DNA of 64,000 nucleotides from JAJPHF01 sp035293805 (GCA_035293805.1 DATGMD010000080.1:1-64000), one strand, 5' to 3'. Shown: positions 16,264 to 23,930, numbered from the stretch's first letter. The notes: generated from the letters alone by a model not told the origin. Translations and numbers: made by a program.

Positions 16264-16793
16264 TGGCATCGGAGCCTACCCCCTCGCCCTCGGGGGCACC
16301 GGGCCACTCCCCCGCCGCGGGACCTACCCCCTCGCCCTCGGGGGTGCCTGGGCAGTGGCGCTCGCAGTATTCCGCGCCACACCCTGCCGGGGGTGTGGGG
16401 GTGTCCCCCACGGCCCCCTCTTCTCCCCCCACTGGGGGGCCGGGGGGGCCAGACTACATCGTGGTCGCCCGCGCCGCCGACCTCCCGCCCGGCGCGCTCA
16501 AGCGCGTGGCCTACGGCGACGAGCCAGTAGTCCTGGCGAATATCGGCGGCCAGGTCCGCGCGCTGGCCGACACCTGTCTCCACCGCGGCGCGTCGCTCGC
16601 CGAGGGACGCATCCGCGGCGGCCACGTCGTCTGCCCCTGGCACGCTTGGACCTACGACCCGTCGAGCGGCCGGCCCGTCATGCCGCGCTCGGCAACGCTC
16701 TGCCTGGCGACCTATCCGGTGCGCGTGGAGGGCGACGTGATCGTGCTCGGCCCGCGCGCCGCGGCTGGAGGGTCCGCGCGTGATCACGATTAA
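16263..16793 (+). CDS. Rieske [2Fe-2S] protein with repeat-derived N-terminal extension
   Basis: This is 176 residues if translated from the ATG that overlaps the preceding stop (TAATG). The Rieske domain occupies about residues 66-170, with CLHRGASLAEG and CPWHAWTYD supplying the cluster ligands. It resembles the Rieske protein at 14140. The first 65 residues are low-complexity Pro/Gly/Ser and come from intergenic-type repeat DNA. A unit of the form CCCCCTCGCCCTCGGGGG occurs twice, and GGCGCTCGCAGTATTCCGCG is shared with the spacer at 1150. A repeat insertion appears either to have been captured in frame or to have displaced the true start; a start just before DYIVVARA (about 16453) would give a normal Rieske ferredoxin. 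The likely role is electron donor to the diiron oxidase, inferred from the operon. Confidence 0.82.
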   Translation: MASEPTPSPSGAPGHSPAAGPTPSPSGVPGQWRSQYSAPHPAGGVGVSPTAPSSPPTGGPGGPDYIVVARAADLPPGALKRVAYGDEPVVLANIGGQVRALADTCLHRGASLAEGRIRGGHVVCPWHAWTYDPSSGRPVMPRSATLCLATYPVRVEGDVIVLGPRAAAGGSARDHD

Positions 16794-17217
16794 GCGTCTG
16801 CAACTGGCCGATGCGCTGGTGCTGATCGAGGCCGCCGAGCGCCGCGCCCGCCAGCTCGGCGTGGCCGAGACGATCTGCGTCTGCGACGATGGCGGCCACG
16901 CCATCGCTCTGCACCGTATGGACGGCGCGCGCATCACCGGCGTGGAGATCGCGATGGCCAAGGCGTTCACCGCGGCGGGCCACCAGCGCCCCACTCACGC
17001 CTTCAACCAGCCGGGCGGCCCCGCCCTGCCCGGCGGCGAGGCCTTCGGCATCCACGCCATGCACCCTGGTCGCTTCGCCATCTTCGTCGGCGGCTTTCCG
17101 ATCCGCGTCGAGGGCCAGGTGGTGGGCGGCATTGGCGTTAGCGGCGGCAACGGCGAGCAAGACACCGCCGTCGGCGAGGCGGCGCTCGCGGCCCTCGCGG
17201 CCGCGCTGAAAGGGTGA
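16780..17217 (+). CDS. GlcG/HbpS-family (DUF336) protein
   Basis: This 145-residue protein is of the GlcG/HbpS family, small alpha/beta proteins that include a secreted haem-binding redox sensor component in Streptomyces and proteins of glycolate and diol-degradation operons. Visible family features are CVCDDGGHAIALHRMDGA, MAKAFTAAG, the GGxP-type turns around ALPGGEAFG, and FPIRVEGQVVGGIGVSGG near the C-terminus. There is no signal peptide, so this copy is probably cytosolic. It overlaps the Rieske gene by 14 bp and ends three bases before the receptor lipoprotein start, indicating tight coupling. The GTG at 16780 follows GGAGGG. Its biochemical role in the operon is not clear: a cofactor or haem-related chaperone, or a small lyase-like subunit. 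Confidence 0.88.
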   Translation: MITIKRLQLADALVLIEAAERRARQLGVAETICVCDDGGHAIALHRMDGARITGVEIAMAKAFTAAGHQRPTHAFNQPGGPALPGGEAFGIHAMHPGRFAIFVGGFPIRVEGQVVGGIGVSGGNGEQDTAVGEAALAALAAALKG

Positions 17218-17220
17218 GCC

Positions 17221-18360
17221 ATGAATGCCTGTCGGTCGCTCGGCCTGATCCTCGGCGGCCTGCTCCTCGTCGTCGGCGGCTGCGCCCGGCCGGCCGCCCC
17301 AACCGGTGGTCCGGCGCCCGCCAGCAGCGCGCCCAGCCAGCCCGCCGCGGCCAGCGCCCCAGCGCCCGCGCCGCCAGCCGGGGCCGCCAGCGCCCCCGCA
17401 CCGCTGCCGCCGCTCAGCCCCGCCGTGCCGGTGCGGCTCGCCATCAAGCTTGGCGCCAGCATGTCCGACGCGGGCATCTACATCGCCCAGGATCGCGGCT
17501 ACTTCCAGGAGCAGGGGCTCGACGTCGACTACGTCAATTTCGACGCCGGCGCCCGCATGATCGCGCCGCTCGCCCAGGACCAGATCGACGTGGCCGCGGG
17601 CGCCACCAGCGCCGGCCTGTTCAACGCCTGGAACCGCGACATCGCCATCAAAGTCGTCGCCGACAAGGGCTCGCAGCCGCCCGGCAACGGCTACATGGCG
17701 CTCATGGTCCGCAAGGATCTGATCGACAGCGGCCAGGTCCGCGACTACGCCGACCTGCGCGGCCTGAACGTGGCCATCGTGGCGAAGGGCCAGACCGACC
17801 ACCATACCATGGCGATGGCGCTCGCGAAGGGCGGGCTCACGCTCGCCGACGTGAACATCGTCGAGATGGCCTTCCCCGACCAGATGGTGGGCCTGCGCAA
17901 CGGCTCCATCGACGTGGCATTGGGCATCGAGCCCTTCATCACCAAGATGGTGGACGACGGCATCGCGGTCCGCTGGCACGGCAGCGACGAGATCTACCCC
18001 GAGCAGCTGACCGCGGCGGTGCTCTACGGCCCCGCCTTCGTGCCGACCGAGGCGGCGCGGCGCTGGATGATCGCGTACCTCAAGGGCGTGCGCGACTACA
18101 ACGACGCCTTTAAGCGCAACCGGGGCCGCGACGCCGTCGTGGACATCCTGGTGAAGAACATCAAGGGGATCGACGCCCCGGCCTACGCGCGCATCGTGGC
18201 GCCCGGCCTCGACCCGAACGGCAAGTTCAGCGTGGCCGGCGTGGCCTCCGACATCCGCTTCTACCAGGACGAGGGCCTCCTCAAGCAGCCCGTCGACGCC
18301 GAGCAAGTCGTCGACCTCTCGTTCGCCGACTACGCCGCCAGCTACCTCGGCCCCTACTGA
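17221..18360 (+). CDS. NitT/TauT-type ABC substrate-binding lipoprotein 1
   Basis: This 379-residue secreted lipoprotein has a signal peptide with lipobox VVGGC (Cys21) and an Ala/Pro-rich tether to about residue 70. A periplasmic-binding fold of the NMT1/THI5 or SsuA type follows. Characteristic stretches are GIYIAQDRGYFQEQGLDVDY, the DQIDVAAGATSAGLFNA ligand loop, VRDYADLRGLNVAI and LRNGSIDVALGIEPF. It would deliver an organic solute to an importer, but no permease or ATPase gene is near. It is the fourth gene of the diiron-oxidase operon, starting three bases after the GlcG/HbpS stop. The product may therefore bring the oxidase substrate to the cell, which is inference. A 17-bp stem hairpin follows it. 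Four homologues occur in the window. Confidence 0.9.
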   Translation: MNACRSLGLILGGLLLVVGGCARPAAPTGGPAPASSAPSQPAAASAPAPAPPAGAASAPAPLPPLSPAVPVRLAIKLGASMSDAGIYIAQDRGYFQEQGLDVDYVNFDAGARMIAPLAQDQIDVAAGATSAGLFNAWNRDIAIKVVADKGSQPPGNGYMALMVRKDLIDSGQVRDYADLRGLNVAIVAKGQTDHHTMAMALAKGGLTLADVNIVEMAFPDQMVGLRNGSIDVALGIEPFITKMVDDGIAVRWHGSDEIYPEQLTAAVLYGPAFVPTEAARRWMIAYLKGVRDYNDAFKRNRGRDAVVDILVKNIKGIDAPAYARIVAPGLDPNGKFSVAGVASDIRFYQDEGLLKQPVDAEQVVDLSFADYAASYLGPY

Positions 18361-18375
18361 TCCCGTCTTCGCGCC

Positions 18376-18419
18376 GCCCGGGGACGCGGGGGCCTGGCTA
18401 GCCCCCCGCGTCCCCGGGC
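18376..18419 (+). terminator. Strong GC hairpin after the diiron-oxidase operon
   Basis: A perfect 17-bp stem begins 15 bp after the lipoprotein stop: 18376-18392 pairs with 18403-18419 around a 10-nt loop. It has no T-tract, so it may work with Rho or by hairpin alone. Confidence 0.6.
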
Positions 18420-18452
18420 CATTGATTGGCCCCGCGCCCCGCGCCGGCATAG

Positions 18453-18590
18453 ACTGAGCCGGGCCGCTGGGACGCGACACGCGACTGTGCAGCCGCCGCG
18501 CTGAACCCCTCCCCCGTCGGCGCCGCCCTCTACCGCTGCCTGGGCTTCCGCCCGGCCTGCGCCTTCCGCGCCTATACCGCCTCGCCTTAA
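18453..18590 (+). pseudogene. C-terminal remnant of a GNAT acetyltransferase
   Basis: A 45-codon open stretch without a start ends with LNPSPVGAALYRCLGFRP followed by a short tail and TAA. The pattern S-x-x-G-x-x-L-Y-x-x-L-G-F is the typical last motif of GNAT N-acetyltransferases. No upstream half is present; a TAG precedes it in frame and the operon hairpin lies just before. It is a relic with no expected function. The match is short and was judged by eye. Confidence 0.45.
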
Positions 18591-18644
18591 TCATCAATGA
18601 GGACGGCCGTATTTCGTCCGCACGCCGAGCGAGCTTGCAGCCTG

Positions 18645-19043
18645 CTACGGGCTGAGGATAGTCAGCCCAGGAACGTCGGTGTAGTCTTTCCGATTACGCG
18701 TGAGAAGTACCAGACCATACTCCAGCGCGGTGGCCGCGATGAGCAAATCTAGCGCTCGATGAACGAGCGGCCGCCTCTGATCTCGCAGGTGCCGGCGGAG
18801 TTGCGCGTTGCGGCGAGCCACCGCACGGGTGATGGAGAGCACCTTCAGACTGCGGAGGAAGGCTTGAAACGCGATCTGCTCTCGCCTAGGGTCCTGCCCG
18901 CCGTAGATGCCCTCGAAAATCTCCGAGTACGTCAGGATGCTCAGCGCCATTCCCTGGGAGAATAGCGGTGTCAGAAAGGTAACACTAGACGGATGTCCGT
19001 TGAGCCAGTCAACCACGAGATCCGAGTCGATCAGATACCTCAT
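18645..19043 (-). CDS. vapC: PIN-domain toxin, VapC family
   Basis: This 132-residue PIN-domain ribonuclease is the toxin of a type II toxin-antitoxin pair. The acidic metal site is formed by the N-terminal Asp of YLIDSDLVVDW, the Glu in SILTYSEIFEG, and the Asp in RALDLLIAATALEYG. TRNRKDYTDV fits the usual last motif (N-x-x-D/H-F/Y). It overlaps its antitoxin gene by 4 bp (ATGA arrangement) and is downstream of it, the usual order. RNA substrates of VapC proteins are initiator tRNA or rRNA loops, but the target here is unknown. It looks complete and intact. Confidence 0.93.
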   Translation of the reverse strand: MRYLIDSDLVVDWLNGHPSSVTFLTPLFSQGMALSILTYSEIFEGIYGGQDPRREQIAFQAFLRSLKVLSITRAVARRNAQLRRHLRDQRRPLVHRALDLLIAATALEYGLVLLTRNRKDYTDVPGLTILSP

Positions 19044-19324
19044 AGCTCAGCGGGAGGACGGCTGGAGCCTCGTGCCTCCTTGATCTCGCGCTTCAGCGCC
19101 TCAGCATCTACGAGCCCTTTCCAAGCTCCAGCCGAGGCAAGAGTAGCAGCCAGGTCGGCATCCGAGGGCGTGCTGCCGCGCCGGGTCTTGATGATAGGTA
19201 CGACCACCGCGAGCGGCTCGTGATCGCGGCTAAGAATGCGGGGGGTTCGGGTCGCGCTAACCTCTTCGGCGAGCCGGAGCAGGTCAGGGGTACCGGTCAC
19301 GTCGACTTGAATCTCTCTTGCCAT
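19040..19324 (-). CDS. vapB: VapB-like antitoxin
   Basis: This 94-residue protein has an N-terminal DNA-binding half (TPDLLRLAEEVSATRTPRILS, then EPLAVVVPI). Such halves occur in Phd/YefM- or AbrB-like antitoxins that have a beta strand followed by a charged tail. The C-terminal tail (GLVDAEALKREIKEARG) would wrap the toxin. It directly precedes vapC with a 4-bp overlap. The pair is expected to repress its own promoter; a minus-strand TATGAT lies at 19352-19357, close upstream. The subfamily cannot be assigned with confidence. Confidence 0.85.
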   Translation of the reverse strand: MAREIQVDVTGTPDLLRLAEEVSATRTPRILSRDHEPLAVVVPIIKTRRGSTPSDADLAATLASAGAWKGLVDAEALKREIKEARGSSRPPAEL

Positions 19325-19466
19325 AGCTCCACCATCTTTGCAAGCAGGTTTATCATAGCACGCGCCCCCAGGGCGGATGACGTTGCCGCGACAACCGCTC
19401 GGCTATACCATCAGGCAAACGGCCCGAGCGTCCAGCGCGGCGCCGGGCCGTGCGCGGAGGGGCGAG

Positions 19467-20510
19467 ATGGCGGCGACAGACGAGTTCGTGACGCTGGGGG
19501 AGATTCGGCGGGCGGCGGTGCGCACCGTGCCCACGGGCGCCTGGAACTACCTCGTCGGCGGCGCCGATACCGAGGCCACGCTGCGCAACAACCGCCGGGC
19601 GCTCGGCCGCTACGTCTTCCGGCCGCGCGTGCTGCGCGACGTGAGCCACCTCGACACGACGACCACCTTCCTCGGCCTGCCGCTCGCCCTCCCGATCATG
19701 ATCGCGCCGATGGGCTCGACCGACCAGGTCCACCCTGACGGCGACCTGGCGCTCGCCCGCGCCGCCGGCCGCATGGGCACGATCCAGTGGCTCACCACCG
19801 TCTCGGTCTACACGCCCGAGGAGGTCGCCGCCGCCGCGACCGGGCCGCTCGTTTACCAGCTCTACTTCCGCGGCGACAACGCCTGGGGCGAGGCGCTCAT
19901 CCGCCGGGTCGAGGCGGCGGGCTTCAAGGCCCTCTGCCTGACGGTCGACGTGCCAGCCTACGGCCGGCGCGAGCGCGACATCGAGGCGCGCTACAACCGC
20001 CACGCCACCCGCCGCGGCCTCGACATTCCCAACACCTACGCGCGGCAGGCGTCGCTCACCTGGAAGGACGTGGCGTGGCTCCAGCGCACCACCACCCTGC
20101 CGCTCGTCATCAAGGGCATCGCCACCGCCGAGGACGCGCGCCTGGCGGTCGAGCACGGCGTGCCGGTCGTCTACATCTCGAACCACGGCGGGCGCCAGCT
20201 CGACTACGCGCCCGCGCCGATCGACGTCGTGGCCGAGGTGGTGGACGCCGTGGCCGGGCGCGCCGAGGTGGTGGTCGACGGCGGCTTCACGCGCGGCACC
20301 GACGTGCTCAAGGCGCTGGCGCTGGGCGCGCGGGCCGTCTGCATCGGCAAGGCGGCCGGCTGGGGGCTGGGCGCCGCCGGCGAGGCGGGCGTCGTGCGCG
20401 TGCTGGAGCTGCTGGCGCTGGAGCTGCGCATCGCCATGGCCAACACCGGCGTCGCGCGCCTGGCCGACGTGAGCCGCGACCTGGTGCGCCGCGCCTGCGT
20501 CGCCGACTAG
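19467..20510 (+). CDS. FMN-dependent alpha-hydroxy-acid oxidase/dehydrogenase
   Basis: This 347-residue TIM-barrel flavoenzyme belongs to the glycolate oxidase / L-lactate dehydrogenase family. It oxidises a 2-hydroxy acid, passing electrons to O2 or to another acceptor. Visible features are LPIMIAPMGSTDQVHPDGD, YQLYFRGD, LTVDVPAYGRRERD, LVIKGIATAEDA with the flavin-contacting Lys, and SNHGGRQLDYAPAPI with the catalytic His and substrate Arg. After these comes VVDGGFTRGTDVLKALALGA, which binds the FMN phosphate. The N-terminal membrane loop of lactate dehydrogenases is absent. The ATG at 19467 follows GAGGGGCGAG, better than an upstream in-frame ATG at 19377. The gene is followed by a dehydrogenase-like gene 138 bp away. 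The substrate is not determined. Confidence 0.92.
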   Translation: MAATDEFVTLGEIRRAAVRTVPTGAWNYLVGGADTEATLRNNRRALGRYVFRPRVLRDVSHLDTTTTFLGLPLALPIMIAPMGSTDQVHPDGDLALARAAGRMGTIQWLTTVSVYTPEEVAAAATGPLVYQLYFRGDNAWGEALIRRVEAAGFKALCLTVDVPAYGRRERDIEARYNRHATRRGLDIPNTYARQASLTWKDVAWLQRTTTLPLVIKGIATAEDARLAVEHGVPVVYISNHGGRQLDYAPAPIDVVAEVVDAVAGRAEVVVDGGFTRGTDVLKALALGARAVCIGKAAGWGLGAAGEAGVVRVLELLALELRIAMANTGVARLADVSRDLVRRACVAD

Positions 20511-20647
20511 CGGGCCCCCGCAGCGGCCCGGGTTCCCGCGCGCCGGGGTTCCGCGTATAGTAAAGGGCGACGCGCCGGGGCGGCCGGGGGCGGGCCGGCG
20601 GAGATGGCGGGCGGCTGGCCGGGAAGCGGCGGGCCGCGGGAGGCGGG

Positions 20648-21433
20648 ATGGACCTCGGGCTGGCAGGCAAGGTGGTGTGCGTCACGGGCGGCTCGAGCGG
20701 CATTGGCCGCGCGACGGCGGCGCGGCTGCTGGCCGAGGGCGCGCGGGTGGCGATCTGCGCGCGCAACGCCGACCGGCTGGAGACGGCGGCGGCCGAGCTG
20801 CGGGCGGCGCCCGGCGGCGACCTCCTGGCCGTCCCCGCCGATGTGAGCACGGCCGACGGCGTGCAGCGCTTCGTGGATGCGGCGCTGGGGCGCTTCGGCA
20901 CGCTGCACGGCCTGGTCAACAACGCCGGCAGCAGCGGCGCGCGCGCCTTCCTCGACGTCAGCGACGCCGACTGGCAGGCGGACGTCGACATCAAGCTGAT
21001 GGCCGCGATCCGCACGGTCCGCCTCTGCCTGCCCGCCCTGCGCGCTACGCGCGGCGCGATCGTGAACGTCGTGGCGATCGGCGGCAAGGCGCCCGGGGCG
21101 CGCTCGGTGCCGAGCACGGTCACGCGCGCGGCGGGGCTGGCGCTCACCAAGGCGCTCTCCAAGGAGTTCGCCCCGGACGGCGTGCGCGTGAACGCCGTGT
21201 GCATCGGCACGGTGCGCAGCGGCCAGCACGACCCCGAGTGGGAGCACGACTTTCCTCACTTGACACGCGACGAGTTCTACGCCGACGTGGCCCGCAAGCG
21301 CGCCATCCCGCTCGGCCGTGTCGGCGAGGCGGAGGAGGCCGGCGACCTGATCGCCTACCTGCTCTCGGACCGCGCGGCGTTTATCAGCGGCACCGCGATC
21401 AACGTGGACGGCGGCGCCTCGCCGGCCTGGTGA
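20648..21433 (+). CDS. Short-chain dehydrogenase/reductase fold protein lacking the Ser-Tyr-Lys triad (1)
   Basis: This 261-residue Rossmann-fold SDR has an intact nucleotide-binding loop (TGGSSGIGRA, residues 13-22) and NNAG (91-94). The catalytic positions are changed: the Ser position is Ala143 (VNVVAIGG), the Tyr position is Ser156 and the Lys position is Arg160 (PSTVTRAAG). The C-terminal cap (GTAINVDGGASPAW) is normal. The same kind of loss is seen in the SDR at 45603, and both share RAAGLALTKALS- and VRVNAVCIGTVRS-like text. They form a divergent subfamily, perhaps with other chemistry or a non-catalytic role. It is followed by the rhodanese gene, 68 bp downstream across a hairpin. Confidence 0.9.
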   Translation: MDLGLAGKVVCVTGGSSGIGRATAARLLAEGARVAICARNADRLETAAAELRAAPGGDLLAVPADVSTADGVQRFVDAALGRFGTLHGLVNNAGSSGARAFLDVSDADWQADVDIKLMAAIRTVRLCLPALRATRGAIVNVVAIGGKAPGARSVPSTVTRAAGLALTKALSKEFAPDGVRVNAVCIGTVRSGQHDPEWEHDFPHLTRDEFYADVARKRAIPLGRVGEAEEAGDLIAYLLSDRAAFISGTAINVDGGASPAW

Positions 21434-21444
21434 GCCACGGACCT

Positions 21445-21486
21445 ACCCCTCCGGCCCCCCTCCCGATGCGGGAAGGGGGAGTGAGA
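21445..21486. repeat. C-run/G-run hairpin
   Basis: CCCCCTCCC and GGGAAGGGGG face each other around GATGC in the 68-bp gap between the SDR and rhodanese genes. It resembles the C-tract hairpins of the MITE-like repeats, but lacks their ends. Confidence 0.45.
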
Positions 21487-21501
21487 TGATGGAACGGCAC
21501 G

Positions 21502-23079
21502 ATGCACGAGATTGACGCGGCGGAGCTAGAGCGGCTGCGGGCCAGCGAGCGCCCGCCGGTGCTGCTCGACGTGCGCGAGCGGGGCGAGTTCGCGCTGGGG
21601 CAGATTCCGGGGGCCACCCCGCTGCCGCGCGGCCTGATCGAGCTGCGCCTGCCGACCGTCGTGCCCGATCCGGGCTGGCCGCTAGTCCTGTACTGCAACG
21701 ATGGGCGGCGCAGCGCGCTGGCCGCCGCGACGCTCGCGGCGATGGGCTACCGCGACGCACGGGTGCTGGCCGGCGGGCTGGACGTCTGGCGCGCGAGCGG
21801 GCGCCTGGTGATCGAGGGCTGGGGCGTCCCTGGCAAGGCCTACGGCGAGCGCGTCGCGGCCGCCGGCGTGCCGCAGGTGACGGCCGAGGAGCTGGCGGCG
21901 CGGCGGGCGCGCGGCGAGCCGCTCACCGTGGTGGACGTGCGCACGGAGGAGGAGTACCTGCGCGGCCACGTGCCCGACGCCTACCACGTGCCGGGCGGCC
22001 AGCTCGTCCGCGAGGTGCCCGCCCTGCTCGACCGCCCCGACGCGCCAGTCGTCGTGTCGTGCGCGGGCCGCACGCGCGGCATCCTCGGCGCGGCGCTCCT
22101 CCGCGAGGCCGGCCTGCCCAACGTACAGGCGCTGCTGAACGGCGCGATGGGCTGGCGCCTGGCCGGCTACGCGCTGGAGGAGGGGCCGGGCCGCGGCCGC
22201 CCCGCCGTGGCGCCCGAGACGCACGCCGACTGGACCGCCGCGGCCACCGCCCGCCTGAGCCGCGACGCGGGCATCCGCTTCGTCGCGCCCGACACGCTGC
22301 AGACCCGCCAACCCCACTACGTCGTGGACGTGCGCCTGCCCGAGGAGTACCGCGCCGGCCACCTGCCCGGCGCGATCGCGCTGCCAGCGGGCCAGCTCGC
22401 GCTGCACTACGAGAACTGGCTGGCCATCCCCTCGCTGCCGGTCGTCGTGGTCGCCGACGATCCCGTGCGGCCGGTCTGGGCCGCCGCGCTGTTGCAGCGG
22501 CTGGGGTTCGCCGACGTGCGCGTGCTGGCGGGGGGCATAGCTGCCTGGACGGCCGACGGCCAGGCGCTGGCGACCGGCGACGCCCCGCCCACGGTCTTCG
22601 GTCTGGCGGCCGCCCAGCAGGCCGCCCCCGCCATCGCGCCCCCCGCTCTGGCCGACGCGCTTCGGGCGGGCCGCGTGGCAGTGCTCGACGTGCGCGGCAG
22701 CGGCGAGTTCGGCATGGGCCACCTGCCGGGGGCGCGTTGGCTGGCGCGTGGCAAGCTCGAATTCGGGATCGCCGCGCTGGTGCCCGACCGCGCCACGTCG
22801 GTCGTGACGGTCTGCGACACGGGCCTGCGCGCGGCCCTGGCGGCGGCCACGCTGCGCGGCCTCGGCTACGGCGACGCGCGCTACCTGGCGGGCGGCGTGC
22901 CAGCCTGGCGGGCGGCGGGTCTGCCCGTCGTGGAAGGGCTGGACGGCGCTGACGTGTCGGTGGCCGAGGCGCAGGGCGATTTCGGCCACACGCTCTGGAG
23001 CGGTCCCCTGCAGCGCACCCGGACCGACATGGAGAACTACCTGACGTGGGAAGAGAACCTCGTAAAGGAGCAGCCATGA
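21502..23079 (+). CDS. Four-domain rhodanese-like sulfurtransferase
   Basis: This 525-residue cytosolic protein is built from four rhodanese domains, at about residues 1-105, 122-225, 255-355 and 375-480. Each has the DVR-(x)n-E-F/Y-x-x-G-H-(I/L/V)-P-(G/D)A entry pattern. The active-loop Cys is present in domain 1 (Cys65, YCNDGRRS), domain 2 (Cys187, SCAGRTRG) and domain 4 (Cys438, VCDTGLRA). In domain 3 the Cys position is Ala318 (VVADDPVRP), so that domain is probably structural. Rhodaneses move sulfane sulfur from thiosulfate or persulfides to acceptors. Its stop overlaps the next start by 4 bp (ATGA), coupling it to a cysteine-dioxygenase-like gene. This implies a joint role in oxidising cysteine or another thiol and handling the sulfur released. 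Confidence 0.94.
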   Translation: MHEIDAAELERLRASERPPVLLDVRERGEFALGQIPGATPLPRGLIELRLPTVVPDPGWPLVLYCNDGRRSALAAATLAAMGYRDARVLAGGLDVWRASGRLVIEGWGVPGKAYGERVAAAGVPQVTAEELAARRARGEPLTVVDVRTEEEYLRGHVPDAYHVPGGQLVREVPALLDRPDAPVVVSCAGRTRGILGAALLREAGLPNVQALLNGAMGWRLAGYALEEGPGRGRPAVAPETHADWTAAATARLSRDAGIRFVAPDTLQTRQPHYVVDVRLPEEYRAGHLPGAIALPAGQLALHYENWLAIPSLPVVVVADDPVRPVWAAALLQRLGFADVRVLAGGIAAWTADGQALATGDAPPTVFGLAAAQQAAPAIAPPALADALRAGRVAVLDVRGSGEFGMGHLPGARWLARGKLEFGIAALVPDRATSVVTVCDTGLRAALAAATLRGLGYGDARYLAGGVPAWRAAGLPVVEGLDGADVSVAEAQGDFGHTLWSGPLQRTRTDMENYLTWEENLVKEQP

Positions 23080-23648
23080 TTTCCACCTACGATGTGGCCG
23101 CGTTCGCGCGCGATCTCGACGCCGTCGTGGCCGAGGAGGGCGCGGACCACCGCGCGGTGGTCGAGCGGGCGAAGCCGCTGCTCGCGCGGCTGCTCGCCGA
23201 CATGCGCTGGCTCGACGCGCGCTACGCCGAGCCCCGCGGTGGCTCCGTGCAGTACCTCCTGCACAAGCACCCCGCCGACGCCTACAGCATCGTCTCGGTC
23301 GTCTTCAACACGGGCTACGCGACGCCCATCCACGACCACACGACCTGGGGCCTCGTCGGCGTCTGGCGCGGCGCCGAGCACGAGGAGCGCTTCAAGCGCA
23401 CCGACGACCGCACGCGCCCCGACTATGCCGCCCTGCGGTCGGCGGGTGCGGTCGTCAACCTGCCCGGCGTCGTCACCCACCTGCTGCCGCCCGACGAGGA
23501 GATCCACCGCATCACGAACCAGGCGCCGCACCCATCGTGCTCGATCCACGTCTACGGCGGCGACCTGAACGGCCGGCTGCGTCACCAGTACGACCCGGCC
23601 ACCGGCGTGGTGCAGGAGTTCCGGACCAGCGTCGTCGTGCTCGCTTAG
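23076..23648 (+). CDS. Cysteine dioxygenase type I-like cupin
   Basis: This 190-residue cupin is of the cysteine dioxygenase / 3-mercaptopropionate dioxygenase family, non-haem Fe(II) enzymes that oxidise thiols to sulfinic acids. The iron site is the three-histidine type: the HDH in TPIHDHTTWGLVGVWRGAE, plus the His of GVVTHLLPPDEEIHRITN. SIHVYGGDL near the end is the usual last cupin strand. The ATG at 23076 follows AAAGGAG and overlaps the rhodanese stop. Bacterial members vary in substrate (Cys, 3-mercaptopropionate, 3-sulfinopropionate-related thiols), so the substrate is not assigned. Coupling with a rhodanese supports thiol and sulfane-sulfur catabolism. Confidence 0.9.
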   Translation: MISTYDVAAFARDLDAVVAEEGADHRAVVERAKPLLARLLADMRWLDARYAEPRGGSVQYLLHKHPADAYSIVSVVFNTGYATPIHDHTTWGLVGVWRGAEHEERFKRTDDRTRPDYAALRSAGAVVNLPGVVTHLLPPDEEIHRITNQAPHPSCSIHVYGGDLNGRLRHQYDPATGVVQEFRTSVVVLA

Positions 23649-23789
23649 GCTCCTGCCCGCGGCGCAGGCCTCGGCAGCCTGTCTGCCCGCCGCCCGCGCC
23701 GCCGAAGCGGTACGTCGCCTCTCGCGCAATTAAACCCGGCACCGGTATAGTTCACGTGGCGACGGCGCGCTGAGCGCCTAAGCACTCGG

Positions 23790-23838
23790 CCAGGTTGGTG
23801 TATCAGTTTGGCGAAGCCAAACTGATACACCAACCTGG
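23790..23838. terminator. 23-bp perfect hairpin with GCGAAGC apex
   Basis: Bases 23790-23812 are exactly complementary to 23816-23838 around a GAA triloop. The apex GCGAAGC is known from biophysics as an unusually stable DNA mini-hairpin. The arms (for example GGTTGGTGTATCAGTTTGG) are much richer in A+T than the surroundings. It lies 141 bp after the dioxygenase gene. It may be a terminator, or the remnant of a mobile palindrome. Confidence 0.75.
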
Positions 23839-23880
23839 GCCGGCAGCTTAGTTGAGCAGTGTCCAGCCGCCTCGACGTCG

Positions 23881-23930
23881 GGCAGGGGCTCGTCCCCTGC
23901 CGCCCGGCCGGGTGCCTCAAGCGCCGAGGA
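23881..23930. repeat. GGCAGGGG-CTCGT-CCCCTGCC repeat, copy 1
   Basis: An 8-bp perfect stem around CTCGT is followed by GCCCGGCCGGGTGCCTCAAGC. The same hairpin and tail recur twice at 37569-37690. It occupies the 339-bp gene-free stretch 23649-23987 together with the 23-bp hairpin; I see no gene there. Confidence 0.65.
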
